64,000 nt of DNA, from NCBI RefSeq assembly GCF_014773265.1, contig NZ_JACWMY010000001.1, forward strand, positions 248,001-312,000. Direction: 5' to 3'. The notes beneath the pieces are model-generated. The model saw only the letters and a program-made list of their open reading frames with translations. It was not told the origin of the DNA and did not search any database. Positions 52,046 to 60,564 of this stretch are shown one piece after another; within the stretch, counting starts at the first letter, position 1, and each line of letters begins with the position of its first letter. Source of the stretch: Mucilaginibacter pankratovii. GTDB taxonomy: Bacteria > Bacteroidota > Bacteroidia > Sphingobacteriales > Sphingobacteriaceae. Position numbers and translations under genes: made by a program.

Positions 52046-54808
52046 ATGACTTTTATAGGCAAACTGCGCATTGCAGTATTATTATCGGTATTAAGCTTTT
52101 TGGCATTACCCGGCTGTAAAAACACCGATAAGGCCTCGCAGTATACCATTGGTTTTTCGCAATGTATTGGGTCGGACCTGTGGCGGCGCAATATGCTGGA
52201 TGAAATGAAAATGGAGCTTTCTCTGCACCCGGGCGCCAACTTTGTATATGCCGACGCCGATGGCAGCAGCAAAAAACAGGTGGAGCAGGTAACAGCCATG
52301 CTAAACGAGGGTATCGACTTGCTGGTGATATCGCCCAACGAAGCGCAGCCGCTTACCGGTATTGTGGAGCAGGCCTATAATAAAGGGATCCCGGTTATTG
52401 TTATCGACCGCAAAACGGCATCGGCACAGTACACCGCTTATGTGGGTGCCGATAATTACCAGGTGGGCAAACTGGCCGGCGAATACATGCACACCATATT
52501 AAAAGGCAAGGGCAATGTGATAGAAGTAATGGGGCTGCCCGGCTCCTCTCCCGCTATTGAACGCCAGCGCGGATTTTACGATGCCATAAAGCACTATAAG
52601 GATATCCATATCACCAAACAGGTTTATGGCGACTGGCTAAAGGAAAATGCCGAGCGCCAGCTGATGCAAATACAGCCGGAACTTAAAGATGCCGATGCCC
52701 TTTTTGCACATAACGATGTGATGGCCCTTGGCTCGCGCGAGGTTCTTAATAAACTAAAACTGAGCAAAAACATAAAAGTATTGGGTATTGATGCCCTGCC
52801 GGGTACGGGCGGCGGCTTGCAAATGGTGTCGGCAGGTACACTGAATGCCAGCGTGGTTTACCCTACAGGCGGAAAGGAAGCTATCATGACAGCCTTCAGG
52901 ATCCTGAATAAAGAATCCTTCAGCAGGGAAACCATCCTGCAGTCGCTGGTGATAGATTCTACGAACGTAGAGCTGATGAAACTGCAATGGGGTAAAATAA
53001 GCAGTCAGCAAAAAGATATAGAGCGGCAGCAGGCCCTGCTTGCCGAGCAGCGCGAGATCTACAACAATCAGCAATTGGTGCTCAACATCATTGTGATAAC
53101 ACTGGTGCTTGCTATCGTTTTTGGCGGGCTGGCCTTTTATTCGCTTACCGAGAACCGCAAGACCAATAAAAGCCTGGAGGCCAAAAACAACGAGATCTTG
53201 CTGCAACGAAACCAACTGATAGATATGTCGGCACGGGCAGAGGCTGCGACCGAGGCCAAGCTGAATTTCTTCACCAATATTTCGCATGAATTCCGTACAC
53301 CGCTTACGCTCATTTTATCCCCGGTGGAGGATCTGATGCGAAACGAGAAGCTGAACACTGCAGCAGGTAAAAATCTTGCGCTCATCCACAAGAACGTATT
53401 TAGACTGTTGCGCCTGGTTAACCAACTGATAGATTACCGCAAAATTGAGTACGATAAACAGCAGATCAGCGTATCGCGCAATAACCTCGTAGAATTTGCA
53501 AGGGATATACTGGACAGCTTTCAGCATAACGCCAAAAAGCGCAACATTAGCCTAAGTATTGCCACTAACGAGCCTGTAATAATGGCCTGGTACGATGTTA
53601 ACTTGCTGGATAAGGTGTTTTTCAACCTGATATCAAACGCTCTTAAATTCAGTAACGAAAACGGTCGCATTCAACTCATCTTCTCTCGCAGCGAGGACAT
53701 GATACACATCGCTGTGCAGGATAACGGCATAGGTATGGAAGCCAACGAGGCGGAACATGTATTTGAGCAGTTTTACCAGGCAGATAACGGTTTGGCAAAA
53801 GGATCGGGCCTGGGGCTGGCCTTAGCTAAAGAGATCATCGCTTTGCACCTGGGTACAATTAGTGTAACCAGCAAAAAATGGCAGGGCACTACATTTAGTA
53901 TTACATTGCCTGCGGATAACAAGCATGCGGATACGTCGGTACAAAAAAGCGGGACTAACACATCCACCGTTGAGGAGCGGGCCAAAGTTTATACAGCCGA
54001 TTTTGAAGAACTGCCCGCCTTAAGTGCAAGCGATGCACTTAATTCACCCAGGGAGCATTCGATCCTGATAATTGAAGATAATACCGATCTGTTGAATTAT
54101 CTGGCCGAAAAATTAGGGAACGACTATGAAATATTTATTGCTGATAACGGCACGCAGGGCTTAAATGACGCCTTCCAGAACGTACCTGATCTGATCATCT
54201 CTGATGTGGTGCTGCCGGGCATATCAGGCAAGGCGATAGCCGAAACGCTGAAAACTGATATGCGCACTTCGCATATCCCAATTATCCTGCTTACCGCCCA
54301 GGTAAGCGTTGAGCAACAAATAGACGGGATAAAAAGTATGGCCGATGCCTACATGACCAAACCCTTTAATTACGACCACCTGCTGGCCACGGTAAAAAAT
54401 CTCATCCGCAACCGCGTAATACTGAAAGAGCATTTCACCAGCGATGTAAGCCACGGCACCATGCCGGTATCTAAAACGCTGGACAAAAAATTCCTGAATG
54501 ATTTCTCGGGCATTGTTGAGCAGAACCTCGGCAACGAAAATTTCAACGTGGATGATATCTGCAAAACACTGGGCATATCTCGCGTGCAGCTTTACCGTAA
54601 GGTGAAAGCACTGCTGGGCTGCAGCATTACCGACTATATTTTAAACCGACGCCTTAAAAAAGCAAAATACCTGCTTATAAACGAAGGCCACTCGATATCA
54701 GAGATCACCTACATGGTAGGCTTCTCCAGCCCTAATTATTTTTCTACCGTATTTAAGGCCAAATACAGTTGTACCCCAAGCGAATTTAAAAAGCAGCAAC
54801 CGTCGTAA
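52046..54808 (+). CDS. Hybrid two-component sensor-regulator with LacI-type periplasmic sugar-binding domain
   Basis: A 920-residue one-chain two-component system from ATG 52046; a GTG at 51992 is in frame but would precede the signal sequence. Signal with lipobox-like ALPGC (Cys24), periplasmic-binding-protein domain (about 33-310), coiled coil, transmembrane helix (about 347-366), HisKA with His414 in NISHEFRTPLTL, HATPase with DNGIGMEANEAE and GSGLGLALAKEI, receiver with phospho-Asp in LIISDVVLPGISG, and C-terminal AraC HTH (VDDICKTLGISRVQLYRKVKALLG). The layout equals BT1754, the fructose-sensing activator of the Bacteroides fructan PUL. It is divergent from the porter-kinase genes and presumably controls the fructan operon. 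Confidence 0.95.
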   Translation: MTFIGKLRIAVLLSVLSFLALPGCKNTDKASQYTIGFSQCIGSDLWRRNMLDEMKMELSLHPGANFVYADADGSSKKQVEQVTAMLNEGIDLLVISPNEAQPLTGIVEQAYNKGIPVIVIDRKTASAQYTAYVGADNYQVGKLAGEYMHTILKGKGNVIEVMGLPGSSPAIERQRGFYDAIKHYKDIHITKQVYGDWLKENAERQLMQIQPELKDADALFAHNDVMALGSREVLNKLKLSKNIKVLGIDALPGTGGGLQMVSAGTLNASVVYPTGGKEAIMTAFRILNKESFSRETILQSLVIDSTNVELMKLQWGKISSQQKDIERQQALLAEQREIYNNQQLVLNIIVITLVLAIVFGGLAFYSLTENRKTNKSLEAKNNEILLQRNQLIDMSARAEAATEAKLNFFTNISHEFRTPLTLILSPVEDLMRNEKLNTAAGKNLALIHKNVFRLLRLVNQLIDYRKIEYDKQQISVSRNNLVEFARDILDSFQHNAKKRNISLSIATNEPVIMAWYDVNLLDKVFFNLISNALKFSNENGRIQLIFSRSEDMIHIAVQDNGIGMEANEAEHVFEQFYQADNGLAKGSGLGLALAKEIIALHLGTISVTSKKWQGTTFSITLPADNKHADTSVQKSGTNTSTVEERAKVYTADFEELPALSASDALNSPREHSILIIEDNTDLLNYLAEKLGNDYEIFIADNGTQGLNDAFQNVPDLIISDVVLPGISGKAIAETLKTDMRTSHIPIILLTAQVSVEQQIDGIKSMADAYMTKPFNYDHLLATVKNLIRNRVILKEHFTSDVSHGTMPVSKTLDKKFLNDFSGIVEQNLGNENFNVDDICKTLGISRVQLYRKVKALLGCSITDYILNRRLKKAKYLLINEGHSISEITYMVGFSSPNYFSTVFKAKYSCTPSEFKKQQPS

Positions 54809-54814
54809 TAACCA

Positions 54815-55666
54815 TTACATCAGCACCTTGTTAAACCCATCGGGCAGTACCAGCAAGGGCACTTTGGTATGCGTTGCAAGTTTTTGTGTGTAGCCGCTGC
54901 TAAAAATTCCGTGGCTGCGGTGGATCATCACCAGCAGGTCTATCTGGCTGTTTTCTGCAAGCTGGTTTAAGCCGGTGCTCACGCCTTCGCTTTGCAGGCT
55001 GCGATAATAAACATTGGGATAATTTATTTTACAGGTTACTTCACTTAAAAAAGCGTCGATAGCTTTTTGATCCTGCCCGGAAGATTGTATTACGTGGCTA
55101 AGCAATATTTGAGCGTTAAAATACCTGGCAAAATTGGCAACCGAGTGCAGTGTATCAATATCGGTATCACTCAAATCGGTAGCAAAAGCAATTTTCCTGA
55201 TAGATGTGTAAACATAGTTTTTGGGCACCAGCAGCAATGGAAAATCAGCCTTCTCAATCAGGTTTCGGCTGTTGCTGCCCAGCACCAATTTCGAAAACAA
55301 ATTAGCGCCCGACATCCCCATCACCACCATATTCAGTTCATCATCCAACACAATGTTGCGGATATAATCTGTTACATCCCCTATACCTGTTGAACACGCT
55401 ATATGGGGTGTAAAATCACTGTTCGGATTATGCCCCTTTTCTAAAACATTTGCTAAATAAGCTAACTCTGCCTCTGCCCCGTCCTTTAAACTCGCCATAT
55501 CTTCCAGGGGCCAGGCAACTTGTGCCGCGTATATCGATTCGGCGGGTATTTTTACCGCATTGCAAAGTTTAATGTTTGCTTTAACCGTTTCGGCTATTGC
55601 GAAAGCGTATTTGGCGGCATTGTTTGCTGCCGGCGAAAAATCGGTAGGCACAAGTATCGTTTTCAT
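54815..55666 (-). CDS. Tandem UspA-domain universal stress protein
   Basis: A 283-residue protein with two UspA domains (about 1-140 and 150-278). The first begins MKTILVPTDFSPAANNAAKYA and has GMSGANLFSKLVLGSNSRNLIEKADFPLLLVP; the second has IAFATDLSDTD and ends KVPLLVLPDG. The G-x2-G-x9-G(S/T) ATP-binding loop is partly present in the first domain. Usp proteins accompany anaerobic or stasis responses. Its promoter carries two TGAY-N4-RTCA boxes, and the leader is only about 12 nt. It converges on the hybrid sensor gene with a 6-bp gap. Confidence 0.9.
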   Translation of the reverse strand: MKTILVPTDFSPAANNAAKYAFAIAETVKANIKLCNAVKIPAESIYAAQVAWPLEDMASLKDGAEAELAYLANVLEKGHNPNSDFTPHIACSTGIGDVTDYIRNIVLDDELNMVVMGMSGANLFSKLVLGSNSRNLIEKADFPLLLVPKNYVYTSIRKIAFATDLSDTDIDTLHSVANFARYFNAQILLSHVIQSSGQDQKAIDAFLSEVTCKINYPNVYYRSLQSEGVSTGLNQLAENSQIDLLVMIHRSHGIFSSGYTQKLATHTKVPLLVLPDGFNKVLM

Positions 55667-55685
55667 GTTGAAAATTTTATTGTTA

Positions 55686-55761
55686 CAAAATTGCAGGCAT
55701 CAAAGCCTTAAAATAATGACTGCCGTCATCTAAAAGGCTTTTTATTACGTGATGCTGATCA
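55686..55761 (-). promoter_or_regulatory. Promoter of the Usp gene with two Crp/Fnr-like boxes
   Basis: Boxes TGACTGCCGTCA (55717-55728, centre 55722.5) and TGATGCTGATCA (55750-55761, centre 55755.5). Candidate -7 on the minus strand is CAATTTTG (55693-55686), whose end is 36.5 bp from the nearer centre. The two boxes are 33 bp apart (about three turns). Confidence 0.65.
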
Positions 55762-55785
55762 TTCTATTTATCAGATCTCCGAAAA

Positions 55786-57273
55786 TCAGTTCTGGGTTAC
55801 TTTTAGTGTCGGGTCGTTTTTGCTGTACATTAACATATCCAAACTTTTGTCGAGCCCGTAGATATCGTCGTAAACTACCAGGGTACCATTTACCATTTCG
55901 CAGGTGAGGTAGGTGATGGCTATAGGCATTGGCTTTTTCAGGTAAAAGTTTTTTCGCAGCCCTTTTTCAACAGCCTTTTCCATTGCGGGCACTGTGGCCT
56001 GCGCACCATCGTTCGCAAGCAGCAGTTTAGCCAGGTTTACAATATGCTGAACACGTACGCAGCCATGGCTGTATGCCCGGTTATTCTTAAAGAACAGATC
56101 CTGTTCGGGCGAATCGTGCAGGTATATATCATAAATATTGTCAAAACTAATCGTCATCTGGCCGGTGGCGTTATCGCACCCTTCGGTTTGTGTAGCATAG
56201 TAACGCTGCGGCGCCTTTAATATCAATTTTAAGTAGGCTTTACCCGGGTTTATCAGCATCCCGCCGTTATTATAAATAGCGTAATGATTATTGGCCAGGT
56301 AAGCAGGATCGACTATAGCTTTTGGAAGCAGCTCTTTCACAAATATTTTCTGCGCCACACGTACCTCGGGTGTCGTAGTAAAATATTTGATGGCACTGTT
56401 TAAAGATGGTGTTGGGGTGCCGGGCATCCCCACTATTACCTTAAAGGTATCTACAGTCCCCCTGTGATGAAAACTAAGTTTGTAAGAAGGAACATTCACC
56501 TGTACAAAATTGCCGGTATCTAAAGCCGACCATCTCAGGCGTTCCATATTAAGCGCGATTTTGCGCACATCCGCCTCTGGGAATTCATAGCAATCGTCCA
56601 GCTGTACCCCGGCTACAACATGCATGCGACTCTGTAAATTTTGATAGAGTTTATTTTGTGGCTGCGCGCTGATAATAGCTGTCATAAAGTCCTTGCCAAC
56701 CATCGCCTGGTTAAGCACGGTTATGGCATCAAAAGACACTCCACCCCTATCAATTTCTGAAGCGGGAAAAAGCGGGTTGTATTTACCAAAATGCAAATTA
56801 TTGGTAAACGAGATCATGGCATCGGTCAGGATAATTTCAAAACGCGCCTTTTGGGCTACGGGCACCCCCTTTGGCTGTTCCAGGATATCATGAAGCTTAC
56901 CATACAATAATTCGGTAGGGTGATAATCGGCATGGTTAAGGCCAAATTGCAAAACGCAATCTATCATCAGCATGGCTGCCCAGGTTTGGCCGGCATCAGC
57001 TTCCTTAACTATCCAGTTTGGCGCAAACTGCCGTTGCCGGTAAAACCGTTTTACCATTTGCGGATAGTTCAAAGGTAATTTCACGCTATTAAGCTGCCTG
57101 CTAATTTCGTCAGCAAGCTCCTTGTCGTCGTCCCTTTTTACAACCTGTTTCTCAGCTGATTTTGCTGTAAACACGGCAAGCATAAGGGTTACCAGGAACA
57201 GGAATGTTAACAGAATTGTCTTGTTGTTATAACTTAACAGATGATATTCTACCGGAGGTATTTGCTTTTTCAT
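55786..57273 (-). CDS. L,D-transpeptidase (YkuD domain, YcbB-like)
   Basis: A 495-residue murein-remodelling enzyme with one N-terminal helix (about 19-38), a peptidoglycan-binding-like middle region, and a C-terminal YkuD catalytic domain. The active-site motif is YLHDS...NNRAYSHGCVRVQHI, with the Cys nucleophile in SHGCVR. Length and layout resemble the YcbB (LdtD) group, which makes 3-3 cross-links in the periplasm. Its short promoter carries a Crp/Fnr-like box, so cell-wall cross-linking seems tied to the same signal as the lactate and haem genes nearby. Confidence 0.9.
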   Translation of the reverse strand: MKKQIPPVEYHLLSYNNKTILLTFLFLVTLMLAVFTAKSAEKQVVKRDDDKELADEISRQLNSVKLPLNYPQMVKRFYRQRQFAPNWIVKEADAGQTWAAMLMIDCVLQFGLNHADYHPTELLYGKLHDILEQPKGVPVAQKARFEIILTDAMISFTNNLHFGKYNPLFPASEIDRGGVSFDAITVLNQAMVGKDFMTAIISAQPQNKLYQNLQSRMHVVAGVQLDDCYEFPEADVRKIALNMERLRWSALDTGNFVQVNVPSYKLSFHHRGTVDTFKVIVGMPGTPTPSLNSAIKYFTTTPEVRVAQKIFVKELLPKAIVDPAYLANNHYAIYNNGGMLINPGKAYLKLILKAPQRYYATQTEGCDNATGQMTISFDNIYDIYLHDSPEQDLFFKNNRAYSHGCVRVQHIVNLAKLLLANDGAQATVPAMEKAVEKGLRKNFYLKKPMPIAITYLTCEMVNGTLVVYDDIYGLDKSLDMLMYSKNDPTLKVTQN

Positions 57274-57292
57274 GTACTTGTTCTTGATGGTG

Positions 57293-57335
57293 TAAAGGTG
57301 TGGACAGCAGGCTGATTAAATAATGATGCCGGTCA
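57293..57335 (-). promoter_or_regulatory. Promoter of the L,D-transpeptidase gene with Crp/Fnr-like box
   Basis: Box TGATGCCGGTCA (57324-57335, centre 57329.5). Candidate -7 CACCTTTA on the minus strand (plus-strand TAAAGGTG at 57293-57300), its end exactly 36.5 bp from the box centre. Leader about 12 nt. Confidence 0.6.
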
Positions 57336-57386
57336 CCAAAAAAACTGACGTGCAACGAAAGGCCGTGAAAAAGGAGCCGATACTCT

Positions 57387-58109
57387 TTATTTATGCTCAA
57401 ATAACCAGCCGAATGGTTTATAGGCGCGTTTGGGTTTCAGGCCAAACTGTTTGATGCTTTTTTCTTTGATCAGCTCTACTGCCTCGTTTATATCATCGGT
57501 TACCAGGAAGTATTCTTCATCTTCGGGCCCGATGGTTCCGTTGCGTTTCATTACTTCGATATGCGCTATCAGCTCTTCATGGAAGTCCCTGCCGAAAATG
57601 ATGATGGGAAAATTCTTTATTTTGCGAGTTTGGATGAGTGTGAGTGCCTCAAAATATTCGTCGAGCGTACCATAGCCGCCGGGCATCACTATAAAAGCGA
57701 AGGAGTATTTCACCAGTAATACCTTGCGGATAAAAAAGTGACTCATGTAAACCCATTTATCCAGGTATGGGTTTGGCGTTTGCTCAACCGGTAACTGGAT
57801 GTTACAGCCTACCGAAAAACCACCTACATCTTTAGCGCCCCTGTTGGCTGCCTCCATTAAACCGGGTCCACCGCCTGTAATAATAGTAAAACCCAATTTT
57901 GCGAAGGCAGCGGCAGCATCGCGGGTAAGTTTATAGTAAGGATGGTCATCCTTAAAGCGGGCAGACCCGAATACGGTAATACAGGGGCCGATAAAATGGA
58001 GCGCACGCAAGCCCCTTATCAGATCCAGCATCGTATTCATCACAAGCTTTAGCTCCTTTAACCTGGAATGCGGTCCATCAAGAAACTGGATCTCTGTACT
58101 TTTGGGCAT
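57387..58109 (-). CDS. LOG-family (TIGR00730-type) Rossmann-fold protein
   Basis: A 240-residue protein with the LOG/lysine-decarboxylase-like signature: GSARF near residue 50, GGGPGLMEAANRGAKDVGG, and PGGYGTLDEYFEALTLIQTRKI. The PGGxGTxxE motif is intact. LOG proteins are nucleoside-5'-monophosphate phosphoribohydrolases (cytokinin-type activity in some bacteria); the physiological substrate in Bacteroidota is uncertain. It is divergent from the FixL-like kinase gene, and its promoter carries a perfect TGATGCGCATCA box. Confidence 0.88.
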   Translation of the reverse strand: MPKSTEIQFLDGPHSRLKELKLVMNTMLDLIRGLRALHFIGPCITVFGSARFKDDHPYYKLTRDAAAAFAKLGFTIITGGGPGLMEAANRGAKDVGGFSVGCNIQLPVEQTPNPYLDKWVYMSHFFIRKVLLVKYSFAFIVMPGGYGTLDEYFEALTLIQTRKIKNFPIIIFGRDFHEELIAHIEVMKRNGTIGPEDEEYFLVTDDINEAVELIKEKSIKQFGLKPKRAYKPFGWLFEHK

Positions 58110-58130
58110 ATTATAATTATTTAGCTGTAG

Positions 58131-58173
58131 TAAAGGTGGCTAAGCTTGCGCGGCGAATGGGTGATGCGCATCA
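58131..58173 (-). promoter_or_regulatory. Promoter of the LOG gene with perfect palindromic Crp/Fnr-like box
   Basis: Box TGATGCGCATCA (58162-58173, centre 58167.5), fully palindromic. Candidate -7 CACCTTTA on the minus strand (plus-strand TAAAGGTG at 58131-58138), end 36.5 bp from the centre: the same octamer and same spacing as at the L,D-transpeptidase gene. Confidence 0.62.
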
Positions 58174-58234
58174 TCTATTTAGGTGGTGTATATCAGCAAT
58201 AGAACTCTACGGGCTAAACTTTACGCGTTAAAAG

Positions 58235-58299
58235 TGACGCCCGTCACATTTTGGGCTGAAGTACATTACTTTTTAAAACTTGCAGGGCGCTGATATTTG
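58235..58299 (+). promoter_or_regulatory. Promoter of the FixL-like kinase gene with Crp/Fnr-like box
   Basis: Box TGACGCCCGTCA (58235-58246, centre 58240.5). Candidate -7 GATATTTG (58292-58299), one mismatch to TAnnTTTG, ends 58.5 bp from the centre. Just after the box is TTTTGGGCTGA, also found after the box of the lactate dehydrogenase promoter. Confidence 0.65.
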
Positions 58300-58331
58300 T
58301 GGTATGTTGCCCGTAAAGGTTAACTTAGTTT

Positions 58332-59522
58332 ATGGAAAACGCAGCGCTACTTAAAGCCATTATACAAAATGCCATAGATGGCATCATTACCATTGATGAA
58401 AGGGGGTTGATAGAAACCATCAATCCGGCTGCATGTACGCTGTTTAATTATACACCAGAAGAGGTTATTGGTAAAAACGTTTCGTTTTTAATGCCCCCGC
58501 CCGATCGTAACCAGCACGATGAATACATCAGGCGCTATCAGCACACAGGCGTGCCGCATATTATCGGCATAGGCCGCGAGGTTACCGGCTTACGCAAAGA
58601 CGGCACTACCTTTCCATTCAGGCTGGGTGTAAGCGAGGTTGAATATTCAGGGAGAAAAATATATAACGGCTTTATTCATGACCTGAGCAAACAAAAAGAA
58701 GCGGAAGAACAATTAAAAGAGTATGCCGCGCACCTGGAAGAGTTGGTTGAAGAGCGCACCCAATCGTTAAGGGAAACCGTATTGGCCCTGCAGGATGCAA
58801 AAGAAGAAGTAAGCTTGTCGCTGGAGAAGGAAAAAGAACTGGGGCAATTAAAAAGCCGCTTTGTATCAATGGCTTCGCACGAATTCCGTACGCCTTTAAG
58901 CGCCATACAGCTTTCAGCTTCACTTATTGATAAGTACGCTCAGCAGTTTGAAAGCGAACATATTACCAAGCATGTTGGCAAGATAAAAAACGCGGTAGGT
59001 AACTTAACAACCATACTAAACGATTTCCTCTCACTTGAGAAATTGGAAGCCGGTAAAGTTGAGCCAACTTTTACATCTTTCGACCTTGTAAAACTATCAG
59101 AAGAAATAACGGAGGAGATGCAGATGGTGGCCAAGCAAAACCAGCATATTATTTACCAGCATACCGGCAAGGAGAGTATGGTAAAGCTGGACCCGAACCT
59201 TCTGAAGAACTGTATATTTAACCTGGTGGCCAATGCCATTAAATACTCGGGAGAGAATACCTTTATTGAGTTTAATACCGAAATAAATGCTTTTGGGTGT
59301 ACCGTGGTAATAAAGGATAATGGTATCGGTATACCAGAAAAAGACCAAAAACACCTTTTTGAACCATTCTTTAGAGCACATAACACTGGGAATATCCCCG
59401 GAACCGGTTTAGGCCTGAATATTGTAGCCCGTTACACGCGTTTGATGCACGGCAGCGTTGAGTTTAAAAGCATCGTTAACCAGGGCACATCATTTACAAT
59501 TTCATTTAAAAAGCATGAGTAA
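58332..59522 (+). CDS. FixL-like soluble haem-PAS sensor histidine kinase
   Basis: A 396-residue cytoplasmic kinase without membrane helices. PAS domain (about 5-125), coiled coil (125-170), HisKA with His183 in MASHEFRTPLSA, and HATPase with NLVANAIKYSG, KDNGIGIPEKD and GTGLGLNIVARY. The PAS sequence DRNQHDEYIRRY...PHIIGIGREVTG matches the FixL haem pocket: His62 (haem ligand), Arg68 and His76 (propionate contacts) and Arg82 (bound-oxygen contact) have the spacing of His200, Arg206, His214 and Arg220 of Bradyrhizobium FixL. It therefore probably senses oxygen. It overlaps the next gene by 8 bp and is preceded by an autoregulatory-looking box. Confidence 0.92.
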   Translation: MENAALLKAIIQNAIDGIITIDERGLIETINPAACTLFNYTPEEVIGKNVSFLMPPPDRNQHDEYIRRYQHTGVPHIIGIGREVTGLRKDGTTFPFRLGVSEVEYSGRKIYNGFIHDLSKQKEAEEQLKEYAAHLEELVEERTQSLRETVLALQDAKEEVSLSLEKEKELGQLKSRFVSMASHEFRTPLSAIQLSASLIDKYAQQFESEHITKHVGKIKNAVGNLTTILNDFLSLEKLEAGKVEPTFTSFDLVKLSEEITEEMQMVAKQNQHIIYQHTGKESMVKLDPNLLKNCIFNLVANAIKYSGENTFIEFNTEINAFGCTVVIKDNGIGIPEKDQKHLFEPFFRAHNTGNIPGTGLGLNIVARYTRLMHGSVEFKSIVNQGTSFTISFKKHE

Positions 59523-60564
59523 GCAAGTTTTGATCATTGAGGATAATGACGATATCAGGGAAAACATTGTGGAGATATTGGAACTGGCCGATTTTAGCGT
59601 TTTACAGGCAAATAATGGCAAAACAGGTGTCGATCTCGCCATAAAAAACAAACCCGATATTATCCTCTGCGATATTATGATGCCCGAGCTGGATGGCTAC
59701 GGCGTACTTTATATGCTGAATAAAAACCCCGAAACAGCAACTATTCCCTTTATTTTTTTAACCGCCAAAGCCGAGCGCCTCGATCTGCGGAAAGGAATGG
59801 AAATGGGAGCCGATGACTACCTCACCAAGCCCTTTGACGATATTGAACTTTTAAACGCCATAGAGACACGGTTAAAAAAGAAAGAACAGCAGCAAAGCCA
59901 ATACAATAACCCCCTCGATAGAATAAACGGCCTGTTATCAAAAAACAACGGGCTGGCCGAACTTAAACGCATTATCGCCGAGCGCAAGAGCCGGCAGTTT
60001 AAAAAGAACCAGGTTATTTATTACGATGGCGATAAAGGCAACGGGCTCTACATTATTTTAAGCGGGAAAATAAAAACGCTGAAGCTGGCAGAAGACGGCC
60101 GCGAATTGATGACCGGCATTTACACTACCGATGATTACCTGGGCGTAAACGCCATGCTGTCCAACGAACCCTATGCAGACACCGCCACCGCGCTGGAAGA
60201 TTCGCAGCTTTGCCTGATACCACGGGAACAGCTGGACGAACTGATAAACCACTACCCCGATGTTGCGCGCCAGTTCATCAACATACTTGCTAATGACGTA
60301 CGCAATAAAGAGGAACAACTGTTACACCTCGCTTACAACTCGGTGCGCAAACGCATGGCCGAATCGCTGCTGCGCTTGTATAAGCAAAGCAACTCACCCG
60401 AAGGGTTTAAAATTAGCCGGGAAGACCTCGCCGCAATGGCCGGCATGGCCACCGAAACCGTAAGCCGTACCCTTACCGATTTTAAAGACGAAAGCCTGAT
60501 AGAAAAAAAAGGCAGCCTGATCACCATATTGGATGAAAAACGCCTCGCAAAAATGAAAAACTGA
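59515..60564 (+). CDS. Response regulator fusing a receiver to a Crp/Fnr-type DNA-binding module
   Basis: A 349-residue protein from ATG 59515; an upstream in-frame start would lie deep in the kinase gene. The receiver (about 4-120) has DND at 10-12, phospho-Asp53 in LCDIMMPELDG, Thr83 and Lys105. A Crp-type cyclic-nucleotide-like beta-roll (about 145-245), a dimer helix and a winged helix follow, with recognition helix ATETVSRT (Glu314, Ser317, Arg318: the E-x-x-S-R pattern of FNR, which reads TGA). It lacks the FNR cysteine cluster, so oxygen information must come by phosphorylation. It combines the roles of FixJ and FixK. Its stop codon lies within a target box for the next gene. Confidence 0.92.
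   Translation: MSKQVLIIEDNDDIRENIVEILELADFSVLQANNGKTGVDLAIKNKPDIILCDIMMPELDGYGVLYMLNKNPETATIPFIFLTAKAERLDLRKGMEMGADDYLTKPFDDIELLNAIETRLKKKEQQQSQYNNPLDRINGLLSKNNGLAELKRIIAERKSRQFKKNQVIYYDGDKGNGLYIILSGKIKTLKLAEDGRELMTGIYTTDDYLGVNAMLSNEPYADTATALEDSQLCLIPREQLDELINHYPDVARQFINILANDVRNKEEQLLHLAYNSVRKRMAESLLRLYKQSNSPEGFKISREDLAAMAGMATETVSRTLTDFKDESLIEKKGSLITILDEKRLAKMKN

Noticed and set aside
59458..59514. Upstream start for the receiver-Crp regulator
   Set aside because: It lies inside the kinase C-terminus coding sequence in another frame. The receiver begins normally at MSKQVLIIED from ATG 59515.
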